Below, one piece after another: positions 11,572-19,943 of a stretch of 64,000 nt of DNA. Within the stretch, counting starts at the first letter, position 1, and each line of letters starts with the position of its first letter. Made by a program: the position numbers and the translations under genes. Where the stretch lies: positions 62,595-126,594 of the forward strand of contig NZ_BMPP01000006.1 in the NCBI RefSeq assembly GCF_014647655.1, given 5' to 3'. Below the pieces are notes generated by a model. That model worked only from the letters and a program-made list of their open reading frames with translations, ran no database searches and was not told where the DNA came from. Source of the stretch: Deinococcus malanensis. GTDB taxonomy: Bacteria; Deinococcota; Deinococci; Deinococcales; Deinococcaceae.

Positions 11572-13842
11572 TCAACGGAACGGTTCTGCTTCGCCCTCTT
11601 TCAGTTCTCGGGAGTTCTCCTCGCGCTTCATGCCGCGCGCGAAACCGGAGCCCACATTGGGGCAGGGGGGGAAAGATACGGGGCTCAGCAGGACATGCAG
11701 GGCCTGAACCGCCGCGCTTTCCGAAGAGGCGTACACGGGATACCGATTTCGTGCTCCAGCCGAAACCTGGAACAACCGAAGCCCCAGATCGGTCAGCAAG
11801 GTCCGTTCTCCCTCTCGGTTGTGGTCGTGACCGGCTTTAACCCCCCACGCTTCCCACGATCTCGATACCCTCTCCCGCCAGGCGTCGAGGGTTTCCGTCT
11901 CTCCCACTTCCCACGGCAGGGTCCAGGGAGACCCTCGTTCTCCTGTCTGCATCCACTCCCGCAGCGTTCGTCCGGCATGGTGAAGGTCCTGGTGTTTGCG
12001 TGACCCACTTCCTTTGCCCCGCGTCAGGCCAAGCGCTTCAAACGCCACGAGCGGAACACCACCGGCGTGCTTCAACACCACCCGTGCAACCTCATCGAGC
12101 AGCATTTCGCGGTGGGGCGTGCGGGTGCCGAGCCGGAGACGGCGGGACGGGAGGTAAGGGCTGAACTGGACGTTCCACCCCTTCCAGTGCGTGCACGTGT
12201 CAGTGACCGGACCTTCCGGTGGACAGCACCGCCGGTCTGAATCCACGGGGCACAGCACGCACGGCAGGAAGGCCATCAGCGCCCGCGGCGGGTCAGGGCC
12301 TTGATGCAGCGGGGCACGTCCACGCTGCAACATCTGAATGCATTCCACCCGCTCCTCGTGGTGATGCAGCCGCCGGCGTTCGTCCTCGTCGTCGATCCAG
12401 GCCGCCAGCAGGTGGTCACGGTAGGTTGAGGGCAGTTTCGGAGGGGTCAGGGCCACGACATGCCACCCCGTGTAGCTGTTCTGGCCGCGGCCAGCCCACC
12501 AGTGCAGCGAAGCATGCTGAAGGCCGGACACCTCCCGCGTGGTCCGCACGTTGTCGAGCACCCGGGCGTACGCGGCCTGAACGTTTCCCTGCTGAGCGAG
12601 GCAGAGGGTGTCCCTGCCCGTTTCCAGGGAGAGGTCCACCAGCATTTCCGCGATGACCCTCAGGTGTTCGGGCGTCCGTCCGCGGGCGACGTCCGTTGAA
12701 TGACGCCGCAGGGTGGGAGCCGCGAGGACGTTCAGAGAGAATGCTGCTGGCAGGCGGATTACCCGGACTGGCACCGGTGCAAACACGGCGGTGTACTTGG
12801 CGGCGTCGGCGTACGCGTCGAGGACCACGACCGGACACACGGGCTGCCAGACCCGGGGCAGACAGAAGCGCAGTCGCGGTGGATGGATGACCGGCTGCTG
12901 GCCCTGGTAGGTGACCGGCCACCACAGGCCGAACCGGTTCGGCCGCGTTCCGCCCGGCGGCCGCCAGAGTTCCCGGCGCAGGGCCAACGTGAGCTCCCGA
13001 GCGTACCGCCGCGCTACCGGGACCTTCGCTCCTGTCAGCTCCGCGGCCAGCAGGCGCTCGAAAGCCATCCAGGTTCTGTCGCCCTGGCCCCGCTTACCCA
13101 CCAGATAGCGGAGCATGGGGATGAGCTCCCATCCCGGCAGCTCGTACGCCATGATCCGGGCGCCCCGGGAGAAGTTCCGCCGGACCCGTGTGGTCCTTTC
13201 AGGATTCTCCAGCCGCCGGAGGACGGTGGCTACGCTGGTCGCGTCCGCGAGATCTGCCTCGGCGAGCAGTGTCAGCATCCGCGACCCATCGGGCATGGTG
13301 ATGCCCTCGTCCCGCAGCGTGCCGTCCGTCAGGGCGCAGTTGGCGCAGGGATCCTCGTCGACGATCAGGACCTGCGCCTGCCGGAGTGCCTTGAGGCTTC
13401 CGGGGGTGCGTTCCCCCATCACCAGCGGCAGGTGGGCGTGACTGACAATCAGGATGGGTACGTCGTCTGTCCACGCGAACTGAGCGCGGTAGGCGCGTTC
13501 CAGCTGCTCCCCGTCCAAGCTGGTCTCCTCGGCGAGGGCGTCTCGTCCCCGCACGATCCGTGACCAGGGGCGCGCCGGCAGTTGCAACCCCGCGGCGATC
13601 GTGCTCAGGTCCTGCTGGGTCTGCGCTGCGAGCCCCTGTTCCTGGGCTGTGTCACGCACCGCGACCAGAACGCGCTGTAGATCCCCCTGGTGAATGCGGC
13701 GCAGCACGACCGTCAGGGTCGAGAACGTCTTTCCCGTTCCAGCGTCTGCCCGCAGCACGACGACCGTGGGCTCCCGGCGGGGATCCAGTGCCTGGTTCGC
13801 AGCCTCCTCCAGGCGCCGGCGGAATAAGGGGACGCCACTCAT
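11572..13842 (-). CDS. Helicase-like P-loop ATPase of the mobile element, 756 aa
   Basis: The N-terminus has a Walker A motif (RADAGTGKT, residues about 31-39) and a Walker B variant LIVDEDP near residue 160, followed by helicase-like motifs, consistent with a superfamily 2-type DNA helicase. The region near 515-550 has a dense Cys cluster (PCVLCPVDSDRRCCPP and a later Cys) that could bind zinc or an Fe-S cluster. The ATG overlaps the stop of the upstream gene by 4 nt (13839-13842), so the two are translationally coupled. It probably unwinds DNA during element replication with the primase-polymerase encoded upstream. Confidence 0.8.
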   Translation of the reverse strand: MSGVPLFRRRLEEAANQALDPRREPTVVVLRADAGTGKTFSTLTVVLRRIHQGDLQRVLVAVRDTAQEQGLAAQTQQDLSTIAAGLQLPARPWSRIVRGRDALAEETSLDGEQLERAYRAQFAWTDDVPILIVSHAHLPLVMGERTPGSLKALRQAQVLIVDEDPCANCALTDGTLRDEGITMPDGSRMLTLLAEADLADATSVATVLRRLENPERTTRVRRNFSRGARIMAYELPGWELIPMLRYLVGKRGQGDRTWMAFERLLAAELTGAKVPVARRYARELTLALRRELWRPPGGTRPNRFGLWWPVTYQGQQPVIHPPRLRFCLPRVWQPVCPVVVLDAYADAAKYTAVFAPVPVRVIRLPAAFSLNVLAAPTLRRHSTDVARGRTPEHLRVIAEMLVDLSLETGRDTLCLAQQGNVQAAYARVLDNVRTTREVSGLQHASLHWWAGRGQNSYTGWHVVALTPPKLPSTYRDHLLAAWIDDEDERRRLHHHEERVECIQMLQRGRAPLHQGPDPPRALMAFLPCVLCPVDSDRRCCPPEGPVTDTCTHWKGWNVQFSPYLPSRRLRLGTRTPHREMLLDEVARVVLKHAGGVPLVAFEALGLTRGKGSGSRKHQDLHHAGRTLREWMQTGERGSPWTLPWEVGETETLDAWRERVSRSWEAWGVKAGHDHNREGERTLLTDLGLRLFQVSAGARNRYPVYASSESAAVQALHVLLSPVSFPPCPNVGSGFARGMKREENSRELKEGEAEPFR

Positions 13843-14636
13843 CCGAAGACATCGACCTGGTCCCAGGCGGTTTTCAGCAGTGACGCTCTGTAATCGCCAA
13901 GCGCCTGACGCAGCTGTTCGTCTTCTTCTTCTGTCTGAGGGCGCGGCAGATACGGGCGCAACCTTTCCACGGCCTCGGTCAGCATGTCGTGATTGAAGTT
14001 GTAGGACGGCGTGTCGAACGAGTCCTGATAGACGTCCTGGGCCAAGGCTTCAAGGTGCGTGCTGAGCCTGAGACCTGGTTTGTGCTCAGCATGGGTGGTC
14101 AAGGCACTGATGGCTTCCAGAAAGGTCGTGCGGGTCCAGTCAAAGCAGACCAGGGGGTCACATCTGTCCGCAAGGTTCAGGACAGCCTGGACACGCTTCT
14201 GGCCATGAGAGCTGTCAACCAGTTCAGGATGATTTCGTCGGCCACGGCAGACGGCCTGCTGGGTCGAATAAGCAAAGCTGCGAAGTGTGGCCGACATCTC
14301 AAGTGCGGTGGTCTCCTCCGCGCCCACCAGCCGCACGTCGCTCGGCAGCGCACAGATGACCCGCTCCATGGACGGACCGAACATGAACTTCGCGACCCAG
14401 GCCATGTCCAGGTACTCCCAAAAAAGCTGACCTCTGATGGCGAACACGTCCGTCCGCAACTGACTGTTCAACGTCCGTAGCGCCTCGTAATCAGGACCGT
14501 CGACCGCCGCCGCACGGCCCGACAGGGCATGTACGGCAGTGCCGTGCACCAGCAGGGCAAGAAGGAGCATGTCCGCGACGGTCTCGGTCGTGGTCAGGGA
14601 GGTGAGCAACATCATTTTGATGGGGTTTTCAGGCAT
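13839..14636 (-). CDS. Hypothetical protein coupled to the helicase, 265 aa
   Basis: A mostly helical soluble protein with a long acidic stretch near the C-terminus (PQTEEEDEQLRQ). No named domain is recognised. It starts just after the AT-rich interval 14637-14830 and overlaps the helicase start by 4 nt. Position suggests a helicase loader or accessory factor, which is inference only. The ATG has GAGGAG a few bases upstream. Confidence 0.7.
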   Translation of the reverse strand: MPENPIKMMLLTSLTTTETVADMLLLALLVHGTAVHALSGRAAAVDGPDYEALRTLNSQLRTDVFAIRGQLFWEYLDMAWVAKFMFGPSMERVICALPSDVRLVGAEETTALEMSATLRSFAYSTQQAVCRGRRNHPELVDSSHGQKRVQAVLNLADRCDPLVCFDWTRTTFLEAISALTTHAEHKPGLRLSTHLEALAQDVYQDSFDTPSYNFNHDMLTEAVERLRPYLPRPQTEEEDEQLRQALGDYRASLLKTAWDQVDVFG

Positions 14637-14830
14637 GAGGACTCCTCACGAAGTGGCACTGTTCAGTGCCTTCTCTTCGCTCGGAATAATTCTCGCACCC
14701 GCTTAGGAAAACTTAGGAAATTGTGTTATAGACGGTGTTTTTCGATGTTGTTACCAATGTTCGAACACGACGCTTTCAGCTTAGAAAATTGTTTAACGTT
14801 AAACGTTCTGGCACGTGTGTCACTCTGAAA
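14637..14830. promoter_or_regulatory. AT-rich repeat region of the element: promoter, operator or origin candidate
   Basis: This is clearly lower in GC than its surroundings. It holds two direct copies of CTTAGGAAA starting at 14702 and 14712, exactly 10 bp apart, and a perfect 14-bp palindrome GTTTAACGTTAAAC at 14791-14804. A TTCGA...TCGAA inverted pair surrounds about 14742-14766. Such a mix of iterons and palindromes next to replication genes is typical of an operator or replication origin. The motifs are visible; the role is inferred. Confidence 0.5.
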
Positions 14831-15529
14831 TCAGAACACCAATCCAGGAATGAAACAGGGGGGCGCCTTCACCTTCAAGCGCCGCTGCTGCTCCCGTTTG
14901 ACTGCCAGAGACAGCCAGTCCTCCACTGCGTCAATCTGCCCGGCCAGCAGGCACCCGAGCAGTGAACCTGGCCGTCCCTCCGAACCCGGAAGCTCGGGGT
15001 AATCCCGGCGCAGGCCTGCCGGCAGGTCCGGTTCCACCGTTCGCAGCACTCCCGCCAGATCGCGCAGCCGTAACAAGGCCAGATTCCGGGGAGCAGCCAG
15101 GGCCTGTCCCTGGCGGCATACCGCCGCCATGAGATGCTCCCACTCGTCCCGGTCCAGTCCGTACCCGGCGGTCCGCACGTCACGTTCGCCGGCGCCGCGG
15201 AGGTCTCCCTGGATGGGTACCAGACCCCGCAGAAGGAGCCGCAGGGGTCTGTACGCCCAAGCTGCCGGTACGGTCATCACCAGCACGGCATCCCAGGACT
15301 CCCCTCCCTCCCCTGCTTCCTCACGAGGATCGAGCGTCACGCCATTCGGCCACACGACGCAGCCATCGGGACGCAACATGGCGGCCGCCAGCACCCCGGC
15401 GTTCGCCAGCTCAGCATGTCGCTCGGACCGGCGAAGAAATGACGTCAAGGAGAACTGGTAGGCGATGTCATCCCAGATCAGCCACAGCCGGTGAGGGCCA
15501 TCGGCGACCACCATTCTTTGTTTATGCAT
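14831..15529 (-). CDS. Hypothetical element protein, 232 aa
   Basis: The ATG at 15529 has GGAG 6-7 nt upstream, so the longer frame reaching 16015 is rejected as a shadow of the primase gene. Residues 1-75 resemble a DUF2442-like fold (a short strand-rich unit ending in VVWPNGVTLDP). The rest is helical and basic near the end (KREQQRRLKVK). Gene order suggests a role with the primase-polymerase just upstream, but no activity can be assigned. Confidence 0.65.
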   Translation of the reverse strand: MHKQRMVVADGPHRLWLIWDDIAYQFSLTSFLRRSERHAELANAGVLAAAMLRPDGCVVWPNGVTLDPREEAGEGGESWDAVLVMTVPAAWAYRPLRLLLRGLVPIQGDLRGAGERDVRTAGYGLDRDEWEHLMAAVCRQGQALAAPRNLALLRLRDLAGVLRTVEPDLPAGLRRDYPELPGSEGRPGSLLGCLLAGQIDAVEDWLSLAVKREQQRRLKVKAPPCFIPGLVF

Positions 15530-15620
15530 GTTCACTCCAGGGAGGCCAGGCAGGATCCGCTGGCCGGACTCAGGACAGGCGAGCAACGACCCCGCGGCCG
15601 GTAGGAAGGGCCCGCGCACA

Positions 15621-16556
15621 TCAGCGATGGGCGTAGCCAAGGAACTTGGCAACGTTATCCACGCTGAGTTCCGCGTACGTGCGCGAGTCTGACGACGCTT
15701 TCCGGTCTGTTTTCGCGCGGTACAGCGCCGACGCGCGGAAGAGCCGCAGGGTCCGGGTCCGGTCTCCACCCGTGAAATGCAGCAATGCCGCGATGAGGGA
15801 CGCGTCTGCCTCGGAGCGGCCCAGGCCCTGCTCCGACCAGGCACCCTCGTCATACAAGGCCATGAAGCGGTGCCCCCCACGCGACCGGCGTGCCGCTTCA
15901 AGAATTGCGGTATCCGGGCCGTCCACAGGAGACGGGCCTGAAGGGGACGGCAGCGGCTGATGGGTCCGTAGGCTGCCAGCCCTGCGGACCAGGTCGTCCA
16001 GAACTGCCTGCCCACAGGGGATGCAGCGCGGGGAGCCGTCCAGCCGGCGCCCGGAGACCGTCACGAAAGAGTGCGCGAGCAGTTCCTGACTTTCGTGGGG
16101 ACCCTTCCGCAGATACCTGCGAACGGGCCCTGGAATCCGGCCTTGCAGCAGCACATGAACCCCGGACGTGACGGAGCGCTCCGTGTATCCGCCCAGTCGT
16201 GTGATCGTCTGCTGTGCCTCCAGCGTCAGGTGCCCTTCCTGGTAAGCCCCGTCGAGGTCCAGACACACCACACCGACGTCCGGGGTCAGGGCGAGGCCCA
16301 CCCCCGCCAGCGAAGTCCTTCTTGCCCGTTGCGCTTCTACACATGCGGCCAGGGCCTCATCCGCCGTGAGCCAATGGCCAGCCTGGAAAGCATCGACGAC
16401 CTGCCAACAGCCTGCAACACGTGCGCACGGCGCTTTGCCCACACCATTGCGCCGCGGAATCGCAATCCAGGGCAGCCACCGTCTTCGCAGACCGCCGGGC
16501 CAGCCAGAAGCCAGTGCCATGATCGCCTTCGGGTCACACGCCAGGGTTGACGGCAT
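15621..16556 (-). CDS. NrS-1-type primase-polymerase (AEP superfamily), about 311 aa
   Basis: Such proteins prime and extend DNA for phages and plasmids. The N-terminal half shows the AEP pattern: GVGLALTPDVGVVCLDLDG with the catalytic DxD, then GGYTERSVTSGVHVLL, then SFVTVSGRRLDG. The C-terminal half matches the helical domain of NrS-1-like polymerases (EADASLIAALLHFTGGDRTR, then LFRASALYRAKTDR). The ATG at 16556 is used; a GTG at 16568 overlaps the stop of the TnpB-like gene (GTGA) and may be the coupled start. It lies in a run of minus-strand replication genes. Confidence 0.85.
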   Translation of the reverse strand: MPSTLACDPKAIMALASGWPGGLRRRWLPWIAIPRRNGVGKAPCARVAGCWQVVDAFQAGHWLTADEALAACVEAQRARRTSLAGVGLALTPDVGVVCLDLDGAYQEGHLTLEAQQTITRLGGYTERSVTSGVHVLLQGRIPGPVRRYLRKGPHESQELLAHSFVTVSGRRLDGSPRCIPCGQAVLDDLVRRAGSLRTHQPLPSPSGPSPVDGPDTAILEAARRSRGGHRFMALYDEGAWSEQGLGRSEADASLIAALLHFTGGDRTRTLRLFRASALYRAKTDRKASSDSRTYAELSVDNVAKFLGYAHR

Positions 16557-16564
16557 CGGTTGCG

Positions 16565-17923
16565 TCACGCCGCCTGATCCTGCAAGGACGCCCACGCCAG
16601 GCGGCAGATGCGCTCGGCGGCGTTGACGTCCGCGATCCGCCACCCATACGGCGATTTGAACAGCAGCCCGCGCCGGAGGCCCCGTTCACCTGTCCTCGCG
16701 CACGTCACGCTGGTGCCGGCCGGATCAACCCACACCGGCTGGCGCAGCTGCGTCAGGATCTCCATCGCCGCCCCCACGCCGGAAACCTCCACGAACTCGC
16801 CAAACCTGGCGGGCCCTTCGAGGTCGTGGAAATTCAGCCTCTCCAACGCGATGTGCTCGTAGGCCAGCAGGCCGTGTGGACCCACCGTGACCGCGTCCAG
16901 GGTCGGTTGCAGGGCCGCGCGCAGCAGCGCGTACCAGCGCACTCTCGACCGCTGGTGATCAAAGGGAGTCCGGACGCGGCCCTCTCGCCGGCCCACCCCC
17001 GGATACGCCCAGCAGCGGGCCCAGTCGTTGGTCACCAGTCCACTGGGACCCCACAGGGAAGCGTACGTGACCGGGTGCCGGATGCCGAGATCCGCCCCAA
17101 CCAGCGGGTAAACCGCCGGCGGGACCGCGACCTGGAAGGCCAGCCGCAGCCACCACCGCAGCTGACCGTCCGTCCCGCGCCGCCGCACCAGGGCCTGCAC
17201 CCCCTGATACAGAACCTCAGGTCCAGGAGGAAGGGAGGTGGTCTGGGGCAGCGCGCCGGCGGGATACCTCCCCAGAAGGTGAGCCAGGGACGCCGCCTGC
17301 TGAGGATTCCCGACCGGCAGGCGCGCCAGCAGATCCTCCTGCCAGCCGAAACGGTCCGCCCGCTCTGCATGCAGTCGCGCCAGGACCGCCTGCCGGCAGG
17401 CCACCGGCAACGCCAGGTGCACAGGTACCAGGGCGTCCTCCAGTCCCAGGATTTCCACCACATCAAGGGCATGGAACGTAATGGACGACCCCACAGGAAT
17501 CTCCGCCTGATCCGCCGGGTACCGCACGTCCGGCAGGGCCGCCAGCGGCACCCGGCTACCCGGAACGAGGTGGGCGCACTCCTGCTGAAACGATCTGGCG
17601 AGTTCGTCCACGGTCGCGCTGGCGAGCATTGCTGTCCAGCCAGACGCCTGCCGCGCCTGCATCAGGGCCCGGCAGGCCGCGGTGCGCGTGATGACCGGAA
17701 CGCGACCGACCGTATCCAGGGGCGGAATCGGCGGAGCGTGCCCCCGCAGCGCCTGGGTCACCGTCACCTCTACGCCAAGCGCCTTGAGCCGGGTAACGCT
17801 GGCCAGCGCGTTCCTCAGGTCGCGGGTGACCCGGGCCAGCTCATCAAGGCTCGTTTGCTGATGGGCACGTGCTTCGAGGGGCACATGCACCGATACTTCT
17901 TTTAACTGTCCTGCTGGGTCCAT
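16565..17923 (-). CDS. TnpB-like RuvC nuclease with degenerate zinc finger, 452 aa
   Basis: The ATG at 17923 has GGAGG 6 nt upstream. The C-terminal half has the TnpB/Cas12 RuvC order: RuvC-I in LVGADLGIRHPVTYAS (Asp about 278), RuvC-II in YEHIALERLNF (Glu about 361, or 356), and RuvC-III in IADVNAAERI (Asp about 432). Between II and III the usual two-CxxC zinc ribbon is reduced to a single Cys (VDPAGTSVTCARTGERG then FKSPYGWRI). The N-terminal 270 residues are diverged. There is no IS200/IS605 TnpA and no obvious transposon end. The gene sits between a Replic_Relax-like gene and a primase-polymerase, so it looks domesticated. RNA-guided activity is unproven. The motif match is strong by eye; the function is inference. 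Confidence 0.75.
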   Translation of the reverse strand: MDPAGQLKEVSVHVPLEARAHQQTSLDELARVTRDLRNALASVTRLKALGVEVTVTQALRGHAPPIPPLDTVGRVPVITRTAACRALMQARQASGWTAMLASATVDELARSFQQECAHLVPGSRVPLAALPDVRYPADQAEIPVGSSITFHALDVVEILGLEDALVPVHLALPVACRQAVLARLHAERADRFGWQEDLLARLPVGNPQQAASLAHLLGRYPAGALPQTTSLPPGPEVLYQGVQALVRRRGTDGQLRWWLRLAFQVAVPPAVYPLVGADLGIRHPVTYASLWGPSGLVTNDWARCWAYPGVGRREGRVRTPFDHQRSRVRWYALLRAALQPTLDAVTVGPHGLLAYEHIALERLNFHDLEGPARFGEFVEVSGVGAAMEILTQLRQPVWVDPAGTSVTCARTGERGLRRGLLFKSPYGWRIADVNAAERICRLAWASLQDQAA

Positions 17924-17934
17924 CGGGCCTCCGT

Positions 17935-17950
17935 GGCGCACATCTGCGCC
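17935..17950 (-). promoter_or_regulatory. Hairpin immediately upstream of the TnpB-like ribosome site
   Basis: GGCGCA CATC TGCGCC forms a perfect 6-bp stem with a 4-nt loop. It ends just before the GGAGG that precedes the TnpB-like start codon. It may modulate translation or serve as an operator. The hairpin is seen directly; the role is inferred. Confidence 0.45.
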
Positions 17951-17963
17951 ATGCCCTTCTGGT

Positions 17964-18040
17964 CGGGCGACCGCCCGCACCTCACTGGCTCACCGCAGAC
18001 CGCTCCATCAGGCCCCGCCCGGGGAGCGCCCCCGCTCCCC
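17964..18040 (-). promoter_or_regulatory. Further inverted repeats in the 202-nt gap before the TnpB-like gene
   Basis: The near-palindrome CGGGCGACCGCCCG lies at 17964-17977, and a perfect 8-bp stem with a 4-nt loop (GGGGAGCG CCCC CGCTCCCC) lies at 18021-18040. The second could terminate the upstream minus-strand gene, although no T run follows. Together with the hairpin at 17935 they make a structured leader that could hold a small RNA. Confidence 0.4.
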
Positions 18041-18125
18041 CTCCCCCGTGACCCCAACCCTTGACCTTTCGGCAGCTACGTCATCCCTGAAGGCTTGGCC
18101 CGAACTTCGCTGATGACGCGAATCC

Positions 18126-19499
18126 TTACCGGTGGGCAGCCGGGAGCAGGAGGGTCCAGCCGGCAATCACCGGCCGGGCGAAGAATGTTTTCGCGTCCTG
18201 CCTCACGTACTGCCCGATGGCGGCTGGGCCTGCACGAAGGACTTTCAGCGGCGGTAGCGCCACCGCGCCCACACCCAGGGCGATCAGGCACAACAGCGTG
18301 ACGGCACCCATCGTCATCCAGGCAGGTGGTGTGCTCTCCTCCACCACCCCGACCGATTCCACATCAGGCGGCGCCTGCACTGGCGGCTCCCCCCTGACCA
18401 TGCCGAGTGCTGGGCAGATCCGTTCCGCTGGGGCCTCCGCAACGGACGCTACCGGGTCCGTCAGAGTCGTTCCGGGGGCCTTGTCCGCAAACTCCCCCCG
18501 CAGATACGCCCGCAGCAGCCCCTCACGCGATGAACGCTCCTCGTACCATCCGAGGGCCCAGTGCACCTCCGCCAGGACCGTGACGTCAGCCGGACTCATG
18601 CTCTCCCCTTCCTCGTTGAGCAGGCCTTCTGCGCGCCGCGCCGTCACCCACGCCCGGCGGTAGTTCACCGCTGAAGCGCGCGACACCCCCAGCACCTCCA
18701 TCAGCATCGCGTTGCTGATCTCCGTCACTCCTGCCTGCTGCCACGCGGCGATGCGTGAATTCACGGCGGCGCGGCGGGCCTCATGTGGATCGTTCAACTC
18801 GTCAGCCAGGGGGGGTGTGACCGGCTGCCCAGAAAGCTGAGGGGCCATTGTGGACGTGGCCGTGACAGGGGGGATGACTGGGTTCCATTGCACGTGCCAC
18901 ACCGTCACATCATGGTCGGGGATGGCACGGCCCAGCCAGCATTCCAAGGTCTCCTGGCGCTCAGGAGTGGGGGCCAACCACAACTGTGGTGCGGGGTCCT
19001 CCGCGTATTTCTGCGCTTTTCTGGCGATCTGCTTTTCGGTGTATTTGGCACTGTCGGCTTCGACCAGCGTCCTGTACGCACCGGGAGGATGGGCAACCGC
19101 GTCAACCAGGTCGCCGCGCTTAAAGCGGTGGTGTTCGTCATGGGGGGTGTACAGGTGCGCCGTGACCCGCCATGCCCCCAGTTGAGCGCCCATCCGGTGC
19201 CGGGCGACCGCCAGCATGGCCAGTTGTCGTAATTGAAAGGCAGGAAGCCTGTGAATGGGTTCCTTACGGTCCAGCATGCTCACCACGAACGTCACGGTCT
19301 GCGGCTGACTCCGGGCGGATTCGCCGACTTCGACGGTCGTCAACCGGAGGTGGTGCTCAGCCAGCAGAGCCTGATCCTCGGGGGACGGGTCAAGGGGGAC
19401 TGCAAACCGCAGATGGGCGTCAGCCAGGGTAATCGCGCGGTCCAGATACACGGCGGCGCGCAGGGCCTGAATGGCCTGAGGCCAGGGGGGTGGTGTCAT
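18126..19499 (-). CDS. Replic_Relax-like protein with HTH and C-terminal membrane anchor, 457 aa
   Basis: Residues 100-205 contain TLVEADSAKYTEKQIARKAQKY preceded by an acidic strand, the pattern of the Replic_Relax/PD-(D/E)xK-like fold of plasmid and ICE replication proteins. Residues 255-290 hold a helix-turn-helix (MLMEVLGVSRASAVNYRRAW). Residues about 395-425 form one hydrophobic span (MGAVTLLCLIALGVGAVALP). It is the first gene of the minus-strand element operon. A role in initiation or relaxation of element DNA, perhaps at the membrane, is inferred from fold resemblance and place. Confidence 0.6.
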   Translation of the reverse strand: MTPPPWPQAIQALRAAVYLDRAITLADAHLRFAVPLDPSPEDQALLAEHHLRLTTVEVGESARSQPQTVTFVVSMLDRKEPIHRLPAFQLRQLAMLAVARHRMGAQLGAWRVTAHLYTPHDEHHRFKRGDLVDAVAHPPGAYRTLVEADSAKYTEKQIARKAQKYAEDPAPQLWLAPTPERQETLECWLGRAIPDHDVTVWHVQWNPVIPPVTATSTMAPQLSGQPVTPPLADELNDPHEARRAAVNSRIAAWQQAGVTEISNAMLMEVLGVSRASAVNYRRAWVTARRAEGLLNEEGESMSPADVTVLAEVHWALGWYEERSSREGLLRAYLRGEFADKAPGTTLTDPVASVAEAPAERICPALGMVRGEPPVQAPPDVESVGVVEESTPPAWMTMGAVTLLCLIALGVGAVALPPLKVLRAGPAAIGQYVRQDAKTFFARPVIAGWTLLLPAAHR

Positions 19500-19943
19500 G
19501 CCTTCAGCTTGCGCGACATGTCAGACCCCGTGACAAAAAAATGGAAAACGGCCTGCCGGGCAAGCCGTGCCGGACCGTGGAGTCACGCCATTCGTGCAGC
19601 GGGCAAGGGGCAGGAGAGAGCGTGACGCAGAGATGGGTCCAGCATCACCCGAACAGGCCCCGGAGCGCCTTGTCAGGTTCATGGTGTGCCGTGGACGCAC
19701 ACAGGGGATGAACGGTGCCCGTCGGTGAGCCCGTTCACTCCGATAAACAGGGTTCACCCGGGAAACCAGCCGTCCCGCTCAGCGGCGATCGGCGCCGAAC
19801 ACCCGACTGGCTGGAATTTCGGGGGTCACGCGTTCATGGCGGTCGTGGGCCAACCGCTGAGGGGTGCACGATGGAACACGGAGGGAAGCAGTGCATGGGT
19901 GGGCATGAGTCACCGGTGACCTGGCTGTCAGCCCGGCGGTGGT
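19500..19943. other. 444-nt gap at the right edge of the element; no gene supported
   Basis: Frames here are short or run antisense to neighbours, and none has a convincing start with a ribosome site. The interval probably contains the promoter of the minus-strand operon that begins at 19499 and the right attachment site. No direct repeat shared with 8700-8985 was recognised; serine integrase cores are only 2-3 bp, so this is not informative. Confidence 0.4.

Noticed and set aside
12700..13563. A plus-strand frame opposite the helicase
   Set aside because: Low-complexity Arg/Pro/Gln protein antisense to a P-loop gene.
16565..17923. IS200/IS605 insertion sequence
   Set aside because: There is no TnpA gene, no terminal hairpin pair and no target motif at the gene ends; the gene is embedded in an operon with overlapping neighbours.
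8700..19943. Direct repeats marking attL and attR
   Set aside because: None longer than a few bases could be recognised by eye. Serine integrase sites share only a short core, so the exact ends remain open.
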